From Pseudopithomyces maydicus (Eukaryota; Ascomycota; Dothideomycetes; Pleosporales; Didymosphaeriaceae): a stretch of DNA of 64,000 bases. Both the position numbers and the translations under genes were made by a program. The stretch is from assembly GCA_026873275.1 (NCBI GenBank), contig JANTUC010000001.1:3720001-3784000 (forward strand). The letters are read 5' to 3'. This document shows positions 10,769-21,825 of this stretch, piece by piece; within the stretch, counting starts at the first letter, position 1, and the number at the start of each line of letters is the position of its first letter. The notes under the pieces were generated by a model that was given only the letters and a program-made list of their open reading frames with translations, had not been told where the DNA came from and made no database searches.

Positions 10769-12045
10769 GTGTATATATGTATGGGTGGATGGGTAGATGG
10801 ACAGATAGATGGATAGATAGATTGACACAGGAATAGATACATAGATAGACAGATAAGTAGATACATAGATAGGCAGATAAGTAGTTAGATAACCATATAA
10901 AGATACAACATCATCAACTAGAATTCACATCGAGGCTACAATCCGGCGGGTGAGTGCGTAGAACGTATGTATGTATGAATTGGTAGCTGGGACATACATA
11001 CATGCATGGTGTGTGGCTACGTCCTCGATATCCGCGACCAAAATATACAAAACATTTGATCCCACGTAGACAGATAGATAGATAGCTACCTACATTTTTC
11101 TCTCCTTCCCCTTTCTCTCTCCACCGACATGTATACATACATGTATGCAAACGTATGTATATATATAGAGAGTGAGAGAGAGAGAGAGCTGGAGAGAAGC
11201 CCAACCTCACACAAGCCTTCCATCTATCGACTCAAAAGACCTCCCACCACACCACACGATCTTCTCACCACGAGACACACACTACGCACGATCAAAGTTC
11301 ACAAAGCATCACAGGCGGAAAAAAATCTCAGATTGCACTTTTGACATTCCTCTTTTCATTTCGCTACTTTTTGCTGCAGCCGTGAACACATACATCTCTG
11401 TTCTGCTCTGCTCTGCTCTATTCTGCTGTGTTCTGTCTCCCTACAACGCATACATGCATCATACAATCATGTATACCTAACCACCTCCATCCCCCCACTC
11501 CACTCCATTAGCGAACCCCCTGTCCGTCCGTCCGCCCTTAATGCCATGAAAATATGCGATGGAGTATGCGATGCATCGACCCAGCGGTCTACCACTACCC
11601 TCTCTCTCTCTTTCTCTCTCTCTCTCAAACAAAACGCCATCGCTAAATGAAACGAGCTCGCCCACAAGCGCTGCTCCGCTCTTCTCCGCTCTGCTCCGCT
11701 CTACTCCGCCGCGCCATGCCATTGCCAAAAAGCTCCCACCAGGGTATGTATGTATGCACGTATGCACGTATCTCATGAACGAAAGGACCAAGCGGGGGCG
11801 TACCGCACATGCGAAGTACACATGCCGCATATATAAAGCGCGCTATACATAAAAAAACAACAACTGCAACTGCAACTGCAACTGAAACTGCGACGTGGCC
11901 CGTTGTCGGAAAATGGGGTATACCAAGAGATCTAATCGTAGAAAAGAAAGGTTCAAGTTAAAAAAGAAAGAAGGTATAAAAAAAAAGGGTGAATATATAC
12001 GGTGAAGCGAAATGGTATTTTATGAGAGCTCGCTTGCAAGCTCGC

Positions 12046-14211
12046 TCAGATGACGGCGTCGCCCAGGAAGCCAAAGTCGTCGACGAGCTTCTCCGCGTTG
12101 CTAACCGAGTTGCCGCGGCCGTGATGGATGGCGGACTGAGTGTGAATCGCAGGCTCGACAAGCGTCGTCTTCGACTCGGTCTCGTCGTCTGGTAATTTGT
12201 AGCTCTGGAACCCGAACCCGAACCCGAAGCACGCGGCCTGCCTGCGAGGCGCAGAGTCCGCGTGCTGGATGTCCAGGTTGAAAAGACTGGGCCCGAACGA
12301 CGAAAGCTGCAACTCGCCCAGCTTTGGCGGCGAATCTGGGATTTCATATTCAGGGACGTGGTCTTCGTCTTGTTTGTCTTCGTCGGAAGCGTCCTCGATG
12401 AAAGCGGATTCGCGGTTGGGGCTGTGAATGTAGTCGCTGATAGAGAACAGCGAGTACCGGGTTGGCGAACCAGATTCACTGCATTCGCTGGTCAAGGAGC
12501 TGAAAGTTGGCGAATGGATGTCTTCATCATCAGAAGTCGGGGAGCTGAGCGCGCCGGATTCCGAGCTCCATATCGAGAAATGACCTTTGCGCTCCGAAAG
12601 CATCTCGAACCGCGTGTCTTCTACCTGGATCTCCTCAAACTTTGGATGTTCAGGCTCACACTGAAGTGTCGGACTAGAGCTTGCAGTGCTGCATGCATAT
12701 AGCGGAGCGGGAACTAGGTAGCGTGGTAGCGGAGGCAACTGCTTGTCTTTGTCCAGTGCCGTGTTCCGCAAGCCAGAGCTTCGATCGCCACCATGGCTTG
12801 AAGTTGGCCGTACATCCATTGATGGTGTATTCACAGCGAGAGTAGGTCTCTCAAGGACAGGAGCGGTCACCAATCTTTCTGCCACTACCTCGGAATCAAC
12901 CTCCGGATGCTTAGGAAGTCTCGGCGACGATATCCAAGGCTCATTGGAGAAAAGCTTTGTTCTTCTGGTGTCAGTCGAGTTGGCCCGAATAAGATTTGCT
13001 GGTACACAAGACCCCGACGGGAAAGGCACAACATCTGATCGCGAGCGCGGTCGCACGTTGGACTGTTCTTCTTCCGGTATCGCAGGGGACAATAATGTTT
13101 GGTGGACAACTGGAGAAACATCCACGGGGTGTGAGCCCAGGGGTGAGAACTCCTTGAACTTCGCCCTGACAGCGGATGGCAAAGAGATGGATGTCTGTGG
13201 AATGGTGGGGGTAGGGAGAGACCTTGATGTTTGAGGGGTCGGCAAAGGTGAATAGCCAGGAGTACGTTGCAACGCCGATAAAGGAACAAGATTGACCTCT
13301 TCAGCAGTAGTGCTGATCAAGGTAGGCGCACCTATCTCCAAGTGACGGATGTTTCTCGATCCTGCCCTGGCATGCGAGGCTGATCGCTTTTGCGCAAACT
13401 TCTCTTTCAGACACTTGAAGTCTGCAAAGAGTGCCGTTGAAGTTACTGCAGGGGTAGAAGATGCGCTGCGTGCATGTCGCACGTAACCCGGCGAGTATGC
13501 CGGGGTGGAGTAAGGATATGTAGCGGATCTTGGAGTGGTAAGAGAGACGGTGGGAACAGTATACGGTTCTCTACAAAGATCGCCAAGCCGTGGAGATGGC
13601 AACGGCTTTGATGTAACAGGCGGAACTGGTGTCAAGAACCTGTCCTTGGGGTTGCGAGTGAAGACGTCTGGAGTCTCCATACTTGGGCAGTTCTCAGCTT
13701 CGGAAGGGACCTCCAAAACATTCAATTGCTGGCCTGGGAGCAAAGGGCATACCGTGGTTGACGGTTCCGATGGGTTATGACGCTCCTCGCCGTCCACGTT
13801 GTACTGAGTAAGAAGGTTAGAAGATAATCAGATGGTAGCACATCACACAATCACGGATACATCCGACACCTTCATCCTCCATATGAACGAACATGAGAAT
13901 GGAAGAGACTTACATAATACCAGTAGGTGCCTCCCGTCTTGAGAGCTCCGCTTCTGCGTTGGCCAGTGTTCTTGAGATCACCGTCACAGATGATGTTGTC
14001 AAACGTGTAACAACCTGACCAGATGCCACGACCTCTTCGGCGGTCACGTTGCAGCTGGTATGGCTTGGAAAAGTTGTCCCACGATCCGAGCAACTCTACG
14101 GTTTGGACCCGGGTCGGATGCTCACTGAAGTAAAGTCAGCGGTGTAGCGGGTTTTAAGGTGCATGCAAGGCCAACGCACAACAGGAAGGTGTAGAGAGTG
14201 GTGGAGCCCAT
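12046..14211 (-). CDS. protein with N-terminal glycogen-binding-like domain and disordered tail
   Basis: Predicted 666 residues from exons 14211-14180, 14124-13914 and 13803-12046 (2001 nt). The first ~110 residues form the only ordered part: MGSTTLYTFLFEHP, VELLGSWDNFSKPYQL, RDRRRGRGIWSGCYTF, ICDGD, GGTYWYYYNVDGEE, and CPLLPGQQLNVLEVP. This pattern (xxVxLxGSWDNF, then a YxYxxDG strand, then PGQxxNVLEVP) matches the AMPK/isoamylase-type CBM48-like fold found in fungal proteins. It suggests binding to glycogen or a related partner, but the precise function is unknown. The remaining ~550 residues are Ser/Pro/Thr-rich and look disordered and phosphorylatable, ending in a conserved-looking DDFGFLGDAVI. 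The start at 14211 is supported by the conserved MGSTTL opening. Intron 2 is 110 nt. Confidence 0.8.
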
Positions 14212-16881
14212 GGTGCTGGGAGGCCCTGGGCCTTAAAGCAAGAAGGATGTGGGATGGGGCGGAGTCTTGTTTGAATCCTAGAGTCCAACCGCGTAGCATG
14301 AAACTGCTGTGACAGGCGTCGAGATCAGATAGCCATGCTGGAGAGGGCGCTGCATCCGTGTTAGCCCCGCGCCTCTGTTTGGTAGCGGATGCAGACCAAC
14401 CTGGCAGGAAGATAGGCGCGGCTTGCGAGTGAAGGGGAGAGAGCAAGTGTTTTACAGGGGAGACAGCAGTACGGAAATAGACAATATGCAAGGCGATGAT
14501 GCAGAGTGATTGGCCCAAAAGGTGCAACGAGAGGCTAAAGGTACAGCAATGGTGGTGGACGACGATATGGGCGCTTGGTATGGCCTTGGACTTGAAACGG
14601 ACAGGGCCCCGTTTGAGAGCCTTGTTGGATTTGGAGACCCACTCGGAGAATTGCGGTTGTCTCGAGGAAGATTGTTTGATGCACAGTGCTGCTTGGTGAG
14701 CTATCCAGGCGCAAGCCGCAAATAGTCGGGCCTGAGATTGGTCGAGGTGGCGCCGGGATGGTTGGATGAAGGGACGAGGCCGCCTCAGCGCTTAATGCCG
14801 TGTGTACAGAGCAGTCGCGATTAGTCAATGCGAGGCGGCGGGTGGGGCGGTGTCCAAAACGCAGCAGACGTCGAGTATATGGGGGTGGGGAAGCAAAAGG
14901 CGAGAAGAGAGGGTAGGGGATAGGATGGTGATGTATGTGTGTATTGCGTGCGGTAGTCTGGCTGCACTATGTACTTGCCAGCCGTCTTGGGATGGAAGGC
15001 GCCGTCGAATGTTAGTGTATCGGGCAGCCACGGCGTGCGCCATTCATGTCTTGGGGGAGCTGAGCACCAGGAGATTAAAGACGCAACGAGTGGCCCAGTT
15101 GGCCCAGCTGGCCCAGTGCGGAGAGAAAAGGAAAAAACAGACGAATGCATGGCTGGTCGGCCGCTGGCCGCAACCGTCGCGCGGTTCCTGTGGCCGTCCA
15201 CGGGCCCGCTGGCTGACTTGATGGGCCCGCTCGAGCCGGCACAGCGAGTCGAGTGAGCATTGGCGGCGGGGCCGCTCCATGGCAACGAGCGCTGCAGACA
15301 GGCTGAGGAGAAACCGCCATCGCAAAGCTGGTCCCACGAGGTGTAAGAAGAGGGGACCAGTTGACGCGTGCCTGGATCGCGGGAGCTGCAGGTCGCCCCG
15401 ACCCCTGTCGCACGTCCGGCACCACGCAGCCAGTGGGCAGGGCAGTGGGCAGGGCAGTGGGCCAGCCAGTCCAGCGAGCCCACTACGGAGCCGGCTTCCA
15501 CCATACGCGAGAGCGAGAGAGCGCCTCATCGATGCATGCCAGCCTGCATTCCCGCCTGCGTCGCCAAGCACGTAAACAATACGACTGTACAGGAAGTAGG
15601 TACCTACTGTTGTCAGTCGGCGGTCGGTCAGCCAGCTTGCCAGTGCCCGCATCACTCACTCAGTCAGTCAGTCAGTCAGCTAGCCCGCTAGCCCGCCAGC
15701 CCGCCAGCCCGCCTCCCTGCCTGTCTGCCTTTGCAGCGCCTGAACGAACCGCTCGCCCGGGAGAACGGCCGATCTGATCGGCTTCATGCGCTGCCGCTGT
15801 CTGTCTCGTCCATGCTGAAACGGCCGGGTATGGGAGGACCTGACGATCGTCCTCATGCCCACCGGTGCCAGTGTGCCACTGGTGGGCGGTAAGCGCTGGC
15901 TGCGGCGCAGCACATGCAGTTGCAGCCATCTACTGTGCTCGACTGCACATGTGCACCCCTCCTGGGCCCTCCACGCCCGCCTACAGGCTCACCACGCCCC
16001 TCACAGCCGCCACAGAAACACCAGCAAACAACAAACACCCAAACAACCCCATCAGCCGCGCGCCGTGCAACAGGGCGCAGTTATTTCGGGCGGTGGAGCT
16101 CCAGGCCGCGTGCGCTTCCCTTCCTTGCAACAAGAGATGATCGTCATCGTCATCTCGTCGCCCTCATTTCAAGGCCCAAGGTTTCCTGATCGCCTCCGAT
16201 TGCCTCCTCACCTGCCGAACAGCGCTCCCCTCTTCATGCAACATCCCCGCACTCCCTCCTCGGACTGAACACAGTCTCGAGCGCTTCATTTAACTAACAC
16301 ACACCGACATGCCGGAACCACCCTGCCCGTGTCGTTGACGTCGCTCCCGACCACCGCTGGACATGCCCCATCAAACGTCCGTAGTTGCAGAAGCAGGCCA
16401 ACCCCGCTCGCAGCTGCGTATCAGGCACAGGTACACCTCGCTGCTCCAACAGGCAAAGAGTACGACCCTGCCCGCAAAGAGCTCACCATGCACACACCTC
16501 CGAGGACCTGGCCGCTCCCTCAACAAGCACCACGTTCCACGGTTGTCCATGTGTTCGCATATGCAGCGTTTCCTTCGCCCCATGCTTCTGCTCGCAACGC
16601 GCGCGAGCCCTGTATAAACTTCACACGAGCCTGTGGTTTTCCTTTTCGTTGTCGTGTTCCGTCACTCGACCCTGGCCCGCCTCTTCCCTGCTTCCACTGC
16701 GGCATGCGCGTGTCTGGATGGGGCGGATACGTCGGACAATGTCACACCTTTGCTCCTTGCCCTCGGAGCTACATGTTCAGGGAAGGTGAGCGGTCGACAC
16801 GACAGAAAAGAGCACGACATGAACACCGTTAGCTAATGCGAACTGGTCATTAATCATTATACATCATGTCTGCCTAGTACC
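14212..16881. other. long non-coding spacer
   Basis: 2.7 kb containing the 5' flank of the CBM48-like gene and the 3' flank of the GH125 gene. I find no credible gene. Many GC-rich overlapping frames occur on both strands (14.8-16.8 kb), but none has family resemblance or splice-compatible continuity. Short tandem repeats are visible: TGGCCCAG units near 15090-15118, GGGCAGTG units near 15436-15465, a CAGT run at about 15656-15680 followed by TAGCCCGC/CAGCCCGC units. Confidence 0.5.
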
Positions 16882-18420
16882 TCACTGGAAGCTCGTGCTC
16901 AAGATATCCGGCTTCCTATCCTCCAGGTCCAGAATCATCTGTCCGAACAGCCCATTGGCCCAGCTGAACCACTGTCGCGTCCAGTCTGTTTCATTAAAAC
17001 TATTGATACTCTCGTGCACAAGGCCCAATCCCGCCGTGCTGCTGACAATCTGTTTCAGCTCGCCCTTGATCTCGTCGTCGTCGTCACTTGTCAAGATGCG
17101 AACAATCGATGCCATCGGCCACGCCATGCCCGGTCCCTGGTGAGGGCCACCCACGGCATTGATCACGGGTCCGCGCATGAAATATGAGTTTGAAGCGCTA
17201 AGTACGAGCGCTCGCGTGTTAGCGTACGTTTCCTGGTCAACGGGATATGTGTTGAATGGTGCAGAGAGAAGCGATGGGATGTTTGCGTCATCCATAATGT
17301 TGTGGGAGCCGAAGCCGTCGACCTCAAAGGCATAGATCTTGCCATACTTGGGGTGGTTCACCGTGCCGTGCGTCTCAATGGCCTCCTGCACCGAGCTGGA
17401 TAAGTCGGCCATTTGCTTGGCAAGAGCTGCAGTGTCTGAACCATTAATCTTGCCCATGATCTCCGAGGCTGATTTGAGGTAGGCGCTGAACATCATATTC
17501 GCGGGTATGTAAAGCTGGTAGATGGTAGCGTCGTCGCTTGGACGGAAGCCGCTCCTGATCAGTCCGGTGCCATTGGCCACGGGGTTGCCGATGCCATCGT
17601 TGGCGAACGTCTCCGTCGCGCGGTCCGTATCGCGATTGAACTTGTACGGGCTGTCCAGAACTCTTCCATCTTCGCCATAGGTCGGGGTGGTCATCTCTTG
17701 CGCAACCTTCAGAACGGCCTGGATCGCTTCTACCCAATGGAACTTCCCGAAGAACCCTGCATCACCAGTGGCCTGGTAGTAATTGACAGAAACCTCCAAG
17801 AAAGCGGCCAGTGAATCAAGCTCGTACTTGCACTCGAACACGGATTGGTTGTTGTATGCTGGCACCACGATGTCATTGCTGGCGGCTCCATTCTGCGCGG
17901 GTGGGATCTTGCTTTCCACAGGAGGTTGGAACGAATTGCAATAAGGCGAGGTGAGCAGATATCTCGCCTGCAGATTGACCACCCCTCTGTACAAGCTCGC
18001 GATGGAATTGGGGTCGCTGCTCGCATTTAGCAACGGGAGGTAACTCTGCATTTGGTTGCTAGAGTCTCGGAGCCACATGGCGTTGATGTCGCCGGTGATC
18101 AGGAAAGTCAACTCTTCATCCGCATTGTCCGCTGCAACGCCCTTCCATTTTACAGCAGTGTCCAGGCTGTTCGGATACGCATTCTGGAAGAGGCGATATA
18201 GATCCGGGTCTTTGATCACACCTTCCATTCGCGAAAGGACATCTTCGACGCCTTGCGACTTGAACGTCCGGCAATCTTCAGACGGCCTTTGGTATGCGAG
18301 TTTGTATTTTCCGGAGCTCAGCGGTCCGTGAGACACCTTCGCCCAGTCTGAATAGTCGGGACATTGTGCCGATGCAAGCAGCGGTATCGCGACAGAAGCA
18401 AGGAGGGTGGGGCCGCGCAT
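16882..18420 (-). CDS. secreted GH125 exo-alpha-1,6-mannosidase
   Basis: An intronless 512-residue protein of glycoside hydrolase family 125, metal-independent exo-alpha-1,6-mannosidases acting on mannoproteins and N-glycans. Visible family blocks include a GKYKLAYQRPSEDCRTF region, LFQNAYPNSLDTAVKW, FLITGDINAMWLRDSSNQM (the conserved substrate-site Asp and Arg), EVSVNYYQATGD, FRPSDDATIYQLYIPANMM, and GPHQGPGMAWPMASIVR near the C-terminus. I chose the ATG at 18420 because it starts a clean signal peptide (MRGPTLLASVAIPLLASAQ, cleavage after SAQ). The frame stays open upstream, but the added residues would bury the signal. It is therefore probably secreted or vacuolar, or else a type-II Golgi protein if the upstream start is used. 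It is transcribed divergently from the Zn2Cys6 factor at 19192. Confidence 0.92.
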   Translation of the reverse strand: MRGPTLLASVAIPLLASAQCPDYSDWAKVSHGPLSSGKYKLAYQRPSEDCRTFKSQGVEDVLSRMEGVIKDPDLYRLFQNAYPNSLDTAVKWKGVAADNADEELTFLITGDINAMWLRDSSNQMQSYLPLLNASSDPNSIASLYRGVVNLQARYLLTSPYCNSFQPPVESKIPPAQNGAASNDIVVPAYNNQSVFECKYELDSLAAFLEVSVNYYQATGDAGFFGKFHWVEAIQAVLKVAQEMTTPTYGEDGRVLDSPYKFNRDTDRATETFANDGIGNPVANGTGLIRSGFRPSDDATIYQLYIPANMMFSAYLKSASEIMGKINGSDTAALAKQMADLSSSVQEAIETHGTVNHPKYGKIYAFEVDGFGSHNIMDDANIPSLLSAPFNTYPVDQETYANTRALVLSASNSYFMRGPVINAVGGPHQGPGMAWPMASIVRILTSDDDDEIKGELKQIVSSTAGLGLVHESINSFNETDWTRQWFSWANGLFGQMILDLEDRKPDILSTSFQ

Positions 18421-19191
18421 GTTGGTCGAGAGCAGGTAGCTCGCGCAGAGGATGAGGAGCAATGGGGGAATGTTGGAGCAACGAAATATGCATCGTGACG
18501 GTATTGCAGGCTTTTGTACTGGCGCCGCATGCACACACCCATTGGCGGCCGCAATCGGCAGTTTCCCAGCCATCCGCTATACCCCGCTGTTGATCATAGG
18601 TGCTACCGCAAGGCACTCGATGTAACCGTGAGTGTGACTACTCACAAATGATCACCAAGGAAGCCTTGGATCGACGTCATTGGGGTGCCTGTCAGCAGAC
18701 GCTTGCCAAACAGGAAGCTGCAAGCTTTGTAGTTGGCAACGGTCGAGCAGGATTGGGAAAGCCGGCGCGCGAGGAGAGGAGCAGAGTGGGCCGCATGCAT
18801 CGGCGCGGGCAGCAGGAAAGAGGCACAGGACTCAATGAGCCGGGATAAAATGCGGGGAGCCTCTTGTGTTGACTGCCGATCATGCCTCGGGACAATCTGG
18901 GGAAGCTAGATGAGTCTTACATATGCACGTGTTCCATGCGAGATAGATTTGTGCGATCGGTCAGACATGGGCATTTGACGTTCGGTGCAAAAAAATGCAT
19001 GAAGATTGTATGAACACGAGAGCAGAGGATGGGAGAAGTATCAATGCGGTTCTGGGATGACTTCATGTACGCTTGCCTGTTGCGGCCTAGGCCCCCTGAG
19101 GCTCACCACGTGTGATCTTCGGCGCACACCCATTACTATCTCCGTCCCACACTGTAACTGCACAACACCAAGTGAGCAAAAGGAGTAGCAT
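18421..19191. promoter_or_regulatory. divergent promoter, GH125 / Zn2Cys6 factor
   Basis: 770 bp between diverging start codons. The mannosidase and the regulator share it, so local regulation is possible, but I see no clear CGG-N-CCG half-site pair that would show the factor binding here. No other gene is visible. Confidence 0.4.
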
Positions 19192-20684
19192 ATGTCGTCG
19201 AGAAAGCCCCGTTTTCAAAGCAAGCTTGGATGCTCCCAGTGTAAGAAACGCCGCGTAAAGGTCCACATTCACAACTCGCACCTGTCAGAACATGGCTGAC
19301 AAGAGCAGTGTGACGAAGGCCGTCCCGACTGTAAAAACTGCGCCAAACGTAAATTAAGCTGTAGCTTCCGGACCTATGACCCACTCCCGCGGCCCTTCTC
19401 CAAGAGACTCACCCCGGAATCAGAACCCTCGAGCAGCCCAGCTGGATCCATCGGAGCCCTCCCGTCCCCAACCTTCCTGGACTACTTGCCCCAGGACGAG
19501 CTCCTCGTCCACTTCCCAGATGTGCTCCGCCCGCGCTTCCGCCACCTCCTCACGCACTTTGCCCTCGAAACCAGCCCCACCATCACCCACAACGATGCTG
19601 CAAGAGCCGCTTGGTGCGCAGCGATCCCCCAGCTAACCGCAAAGCACATGTTCGTGTTGCAGGGCACAATGGCCCTATCCGCGCTGCACGTCTCCAAGTT
19701 CGCACCGAGCGAGAAGGAGAGAAGACACTTCCGCGAGATTGCAACATACCAGATGAATACGGGCCTCATCCGCTACCGCGAAGCGCTCGCAAACGTCTCG
19801 GAGGCAAACGCCGAATCCCTCCTCGTGTTCTCGGTCACGATAACGGCGTGGACACTCTTCACCACCGCATACGACTTCAAGGCCCTCCTCTCTGCACCTC
19901 CAGCCCAAACCCAAACCCAAACCCTAACCACATCCCCTACCACATCTCCATCTCCAACCCCAACCCCACCCCCCACCCCCCAACCCGCCCCAACCCCCAA
20001 CTCCGCCCCCAAACCCTCACCTACACCACAACCCTCCTCCGCACCCTCCGCGGCGTCCTCGTCATCCTCGTCCCCTGCTGGCCCCTCATCGCCTCAGGCA
20101 TCCTCTCCCCCGTCGCCCAACGCACCTGGTGGCCCTACCCCATCCCAGCGTCCCCCTCCGCCCTCCTAACCGACGCCCGCCTCCAAGCCCTCGAACGCCT
20201 CTGGATGAACCCAGACACCCCCTACACGTACACGCACGACGTCCTGCGCGCCGCGCTGCGCTCGCTGCGTGATGACTTTGCGAGGGTGTCGCAGCTCACC
20301 GCCACCGCCACCTCCAAAGAACACGCCAAAGACCCCGAGGGAACCGCCAAATCCGGCTCGTCCTCGTCCTCGCGCTCGCGCACGCGCTCGCGGTACGGCG
20401 ACATCACCGACTGGACCGCCGTACTAACGTGGCCGATCGGACTCCCCGTGGGGTTTCTGAGCGAGGTGGAAAGGGGTGGGAGCGAGGCGTGGGTGTTGCT
20501 CGCGCACTATGCGATGCTGCCGAGTAGGGTGGAGGGCGTGTTTTGGCTCAGGGAGTTTGGGCCCGATTTGGTGAGGACGGCGGCCGTGGTGCTGGGGCGC
20601 GGGATGAGGGGGTGGATTGAGTGGCCTGCTGGGGTGGTGGGGGTTGATTTGGAGGCTGTGTTTGAGGGGTGTGGGGGTGGGTAG
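19192..20684 (+). CDS. Zn(II)2Cys6 transcription factor, frame broken in C-rich tract
   Basis: A fungal binuclear zinc-cluster regulator. Exon 1 (19192-19260) gives MSSRKPRFQSKLGCSQCKKRRVK. After a 48 nt intron (19261-19308) exon 2 continues CDEGRPDCKNCAKRKLSC. This completes C-x2-C-x6-C-x6-C-x2-C-x6-C, with the splice inside the cluster. Next come the family's middle-region hallmarks: LLTHFALETSPTI, ALSALHVSKF, YQMNTGLIRYREAL, SVTITAWTLFTTAYDFKALL. From about 20010 the family sequence resumes in another frame (TTTLLRTLRGVLVILVPCWP, then WPIGLPVGFLSEV) and ends at 20684. The switch lies within the C-rich stretch 19905-20010. That stretch has no GT, so no ordinary intron can join the halves. 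One missing base there would give about 481 residues. It is either an assembly error in a C run or a real inactivating indel. Confidence 0.8.
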
Positions 20685-21540
20685 AGGGAGGAGGTGGGTA
20701 GAGGGATGGGTAGAGGGAGGGGGAGGAGGAGGGGGCTTGATGGGTGGACTGTGTGTATATGTGGGTGCTGGGCGGGATGAAAGAAAGAAAGAAAGACTTC
20801 TTTAGATATATATATATGCTGGATAGATAGATTCGTGGCGTCTGGACGCCGTTAGCTGGTATCGGAACAAACTGGTCAGGTCCTCACGGCGACAATCAAA
20901 CCGTTAACATAACAAAAGAGATGCGTTTCGTGCTTGTGTACCAGGCCGTGATCTAACCCATAACTAACCACCTTTACTAATACCATATTCTCTGAAGTGC
21001 CGCCGCGAAGTAGCCTCAATGAAGACTCACTCATGGTGATGTGCTGCCTGCGTATCAAGCACAGCGATCTTTCCAACCCTATATATCCCCCTCTTTCTAC
21101 CATCCATAAGTCCCAAAATAAAACAATGTCCATATCCGTATCCGTGTACAGGGTATCAATCGATGCATCCCAAGCAAACCATTACGCCATGCATCCCTCA
21201 CCCCTCCTCAGTACCCCCTCCCTCCCAATTCGCAAGTCCCACCATCAACTCATTCAACATCCTCCCTTTAACCCCCTCATATAACCCGCTTACTCCACTA
21301 AGCCGGACTTCTCCCCCTCGTCTCGGGCGTCATGTGGCGCAGTACGTACTCGGTACCGTATTACCTCCACTTACCCACTTCCACACCACACCAACGCCCG
21401 AGACAAGCAACAATGCACACCCTCATCCCCCCTGTTACTTCCTTCCTTCCTTCCTTTCCCCATCCTCTCTATCCTCTCTTCTCATCTTCCCTATCCTATC
21501 CCACGTATCTCTCTTCTCCCCCCATCTCATCTCACCCATC
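20685..21540. other. non-coding spacer
   Basis: Convergent 3' flanks. It contains G-rich tracts (GGGTAGAGGGAGG units at 20680-20735), a GAAA run near 20780, a TATATA run near 20805, and C/T-rich stretches from 21180 to 21540 with TTCC repeats. No gene is supported. Confidence 0.5.
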
Positions 21541-21825
21541 TCACCGCCGATGCGCCCCCTTGTGCGCAAACTCGGCCATCAGCCCGTTCAGATTCCGCTC
21601 CCGCACCTCGCGCATGTAGTCCGCCTGCTCCGCCGAGATGGACTTCTCGACCGGCTTCTCGGGCGTCATGTGCCGCAGGATGCCGTACACGCAGACGACG
21701 ACCACGCCCGAGGCTAGCATGATGAGGATGACGAGGGCCCATTTGGGGATGCCGCCGATGTCGTCGTTGCCGCGCTTGGAGAGGGTGGTGAGGGTGTGCA
21801 GGGTTTGGTGGAGGATGGGCGCCAT
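21541..21825 (-). CDS. small single-pass membrane protein, unknown function
   Basis: A 94-residue intronless protein, MAPILHQTLHTLTTLSKR at the start, one strong transmembrane helix (WALVILIMLASGVVVVCVYGIL, about residues 29-50), then a charged cytosolic or lumenal tail with EQADYMREVRERNLNGL. The clean topology (short amphipathic N-terminus, one helix, coiled-coil-like tail) and the isolated start codon support a real gene rather than a chance frame. I have a vague recollection of similar small fungal proteins but no function. Confidence 0.65.
   Translation of the reverse strand: MAPILHQTLHTLTTLSKRGNDDIGGIPKWALVILIMLASGVVVVCVYGILRHMTPEKPVEKSISAEQADYMREVRERNLNGLMAEFAHKGAHRR

Larger units (their letters stand above)
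9742..12045. other. non-coding spacer full of simple repeats
   Basis: 2.3 kb between two convergent genes, with no supportable coding sequence. It is a patchwork of microsatellites: CTAC/TACC tracts, C-rich runs, a G-rich 12-mer repeat, GATA/GATG-like runs at 10780-10900, AGAG tracts near 11170 and 11600, a CTGCT run at 11400-11430, CTCCG repeats at 11690-11710 and (CTGCAA)n at about 11865-11885. It presumably contains the 3' UTRs of both neighbours. Confidence 0.6.

Noticed and set aside
14800..16800. Several GC-rich frames on both strands
   Set aside because: Mutually overlapping, cysteine/arginine/proline-rich, with no domain and no splice continuity.
18421..18573. Upstream extension of the GH125 protein
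   Set aside because: The frame is open, but the added residues would mask the clear signal peptide that begins at 18420.
19904..19930. Interstitial telomere
   Set aside because: Only one true CCCTAA unit; the rest is CCCAAA within a coding C-rich tract, so it is telomere-like only.
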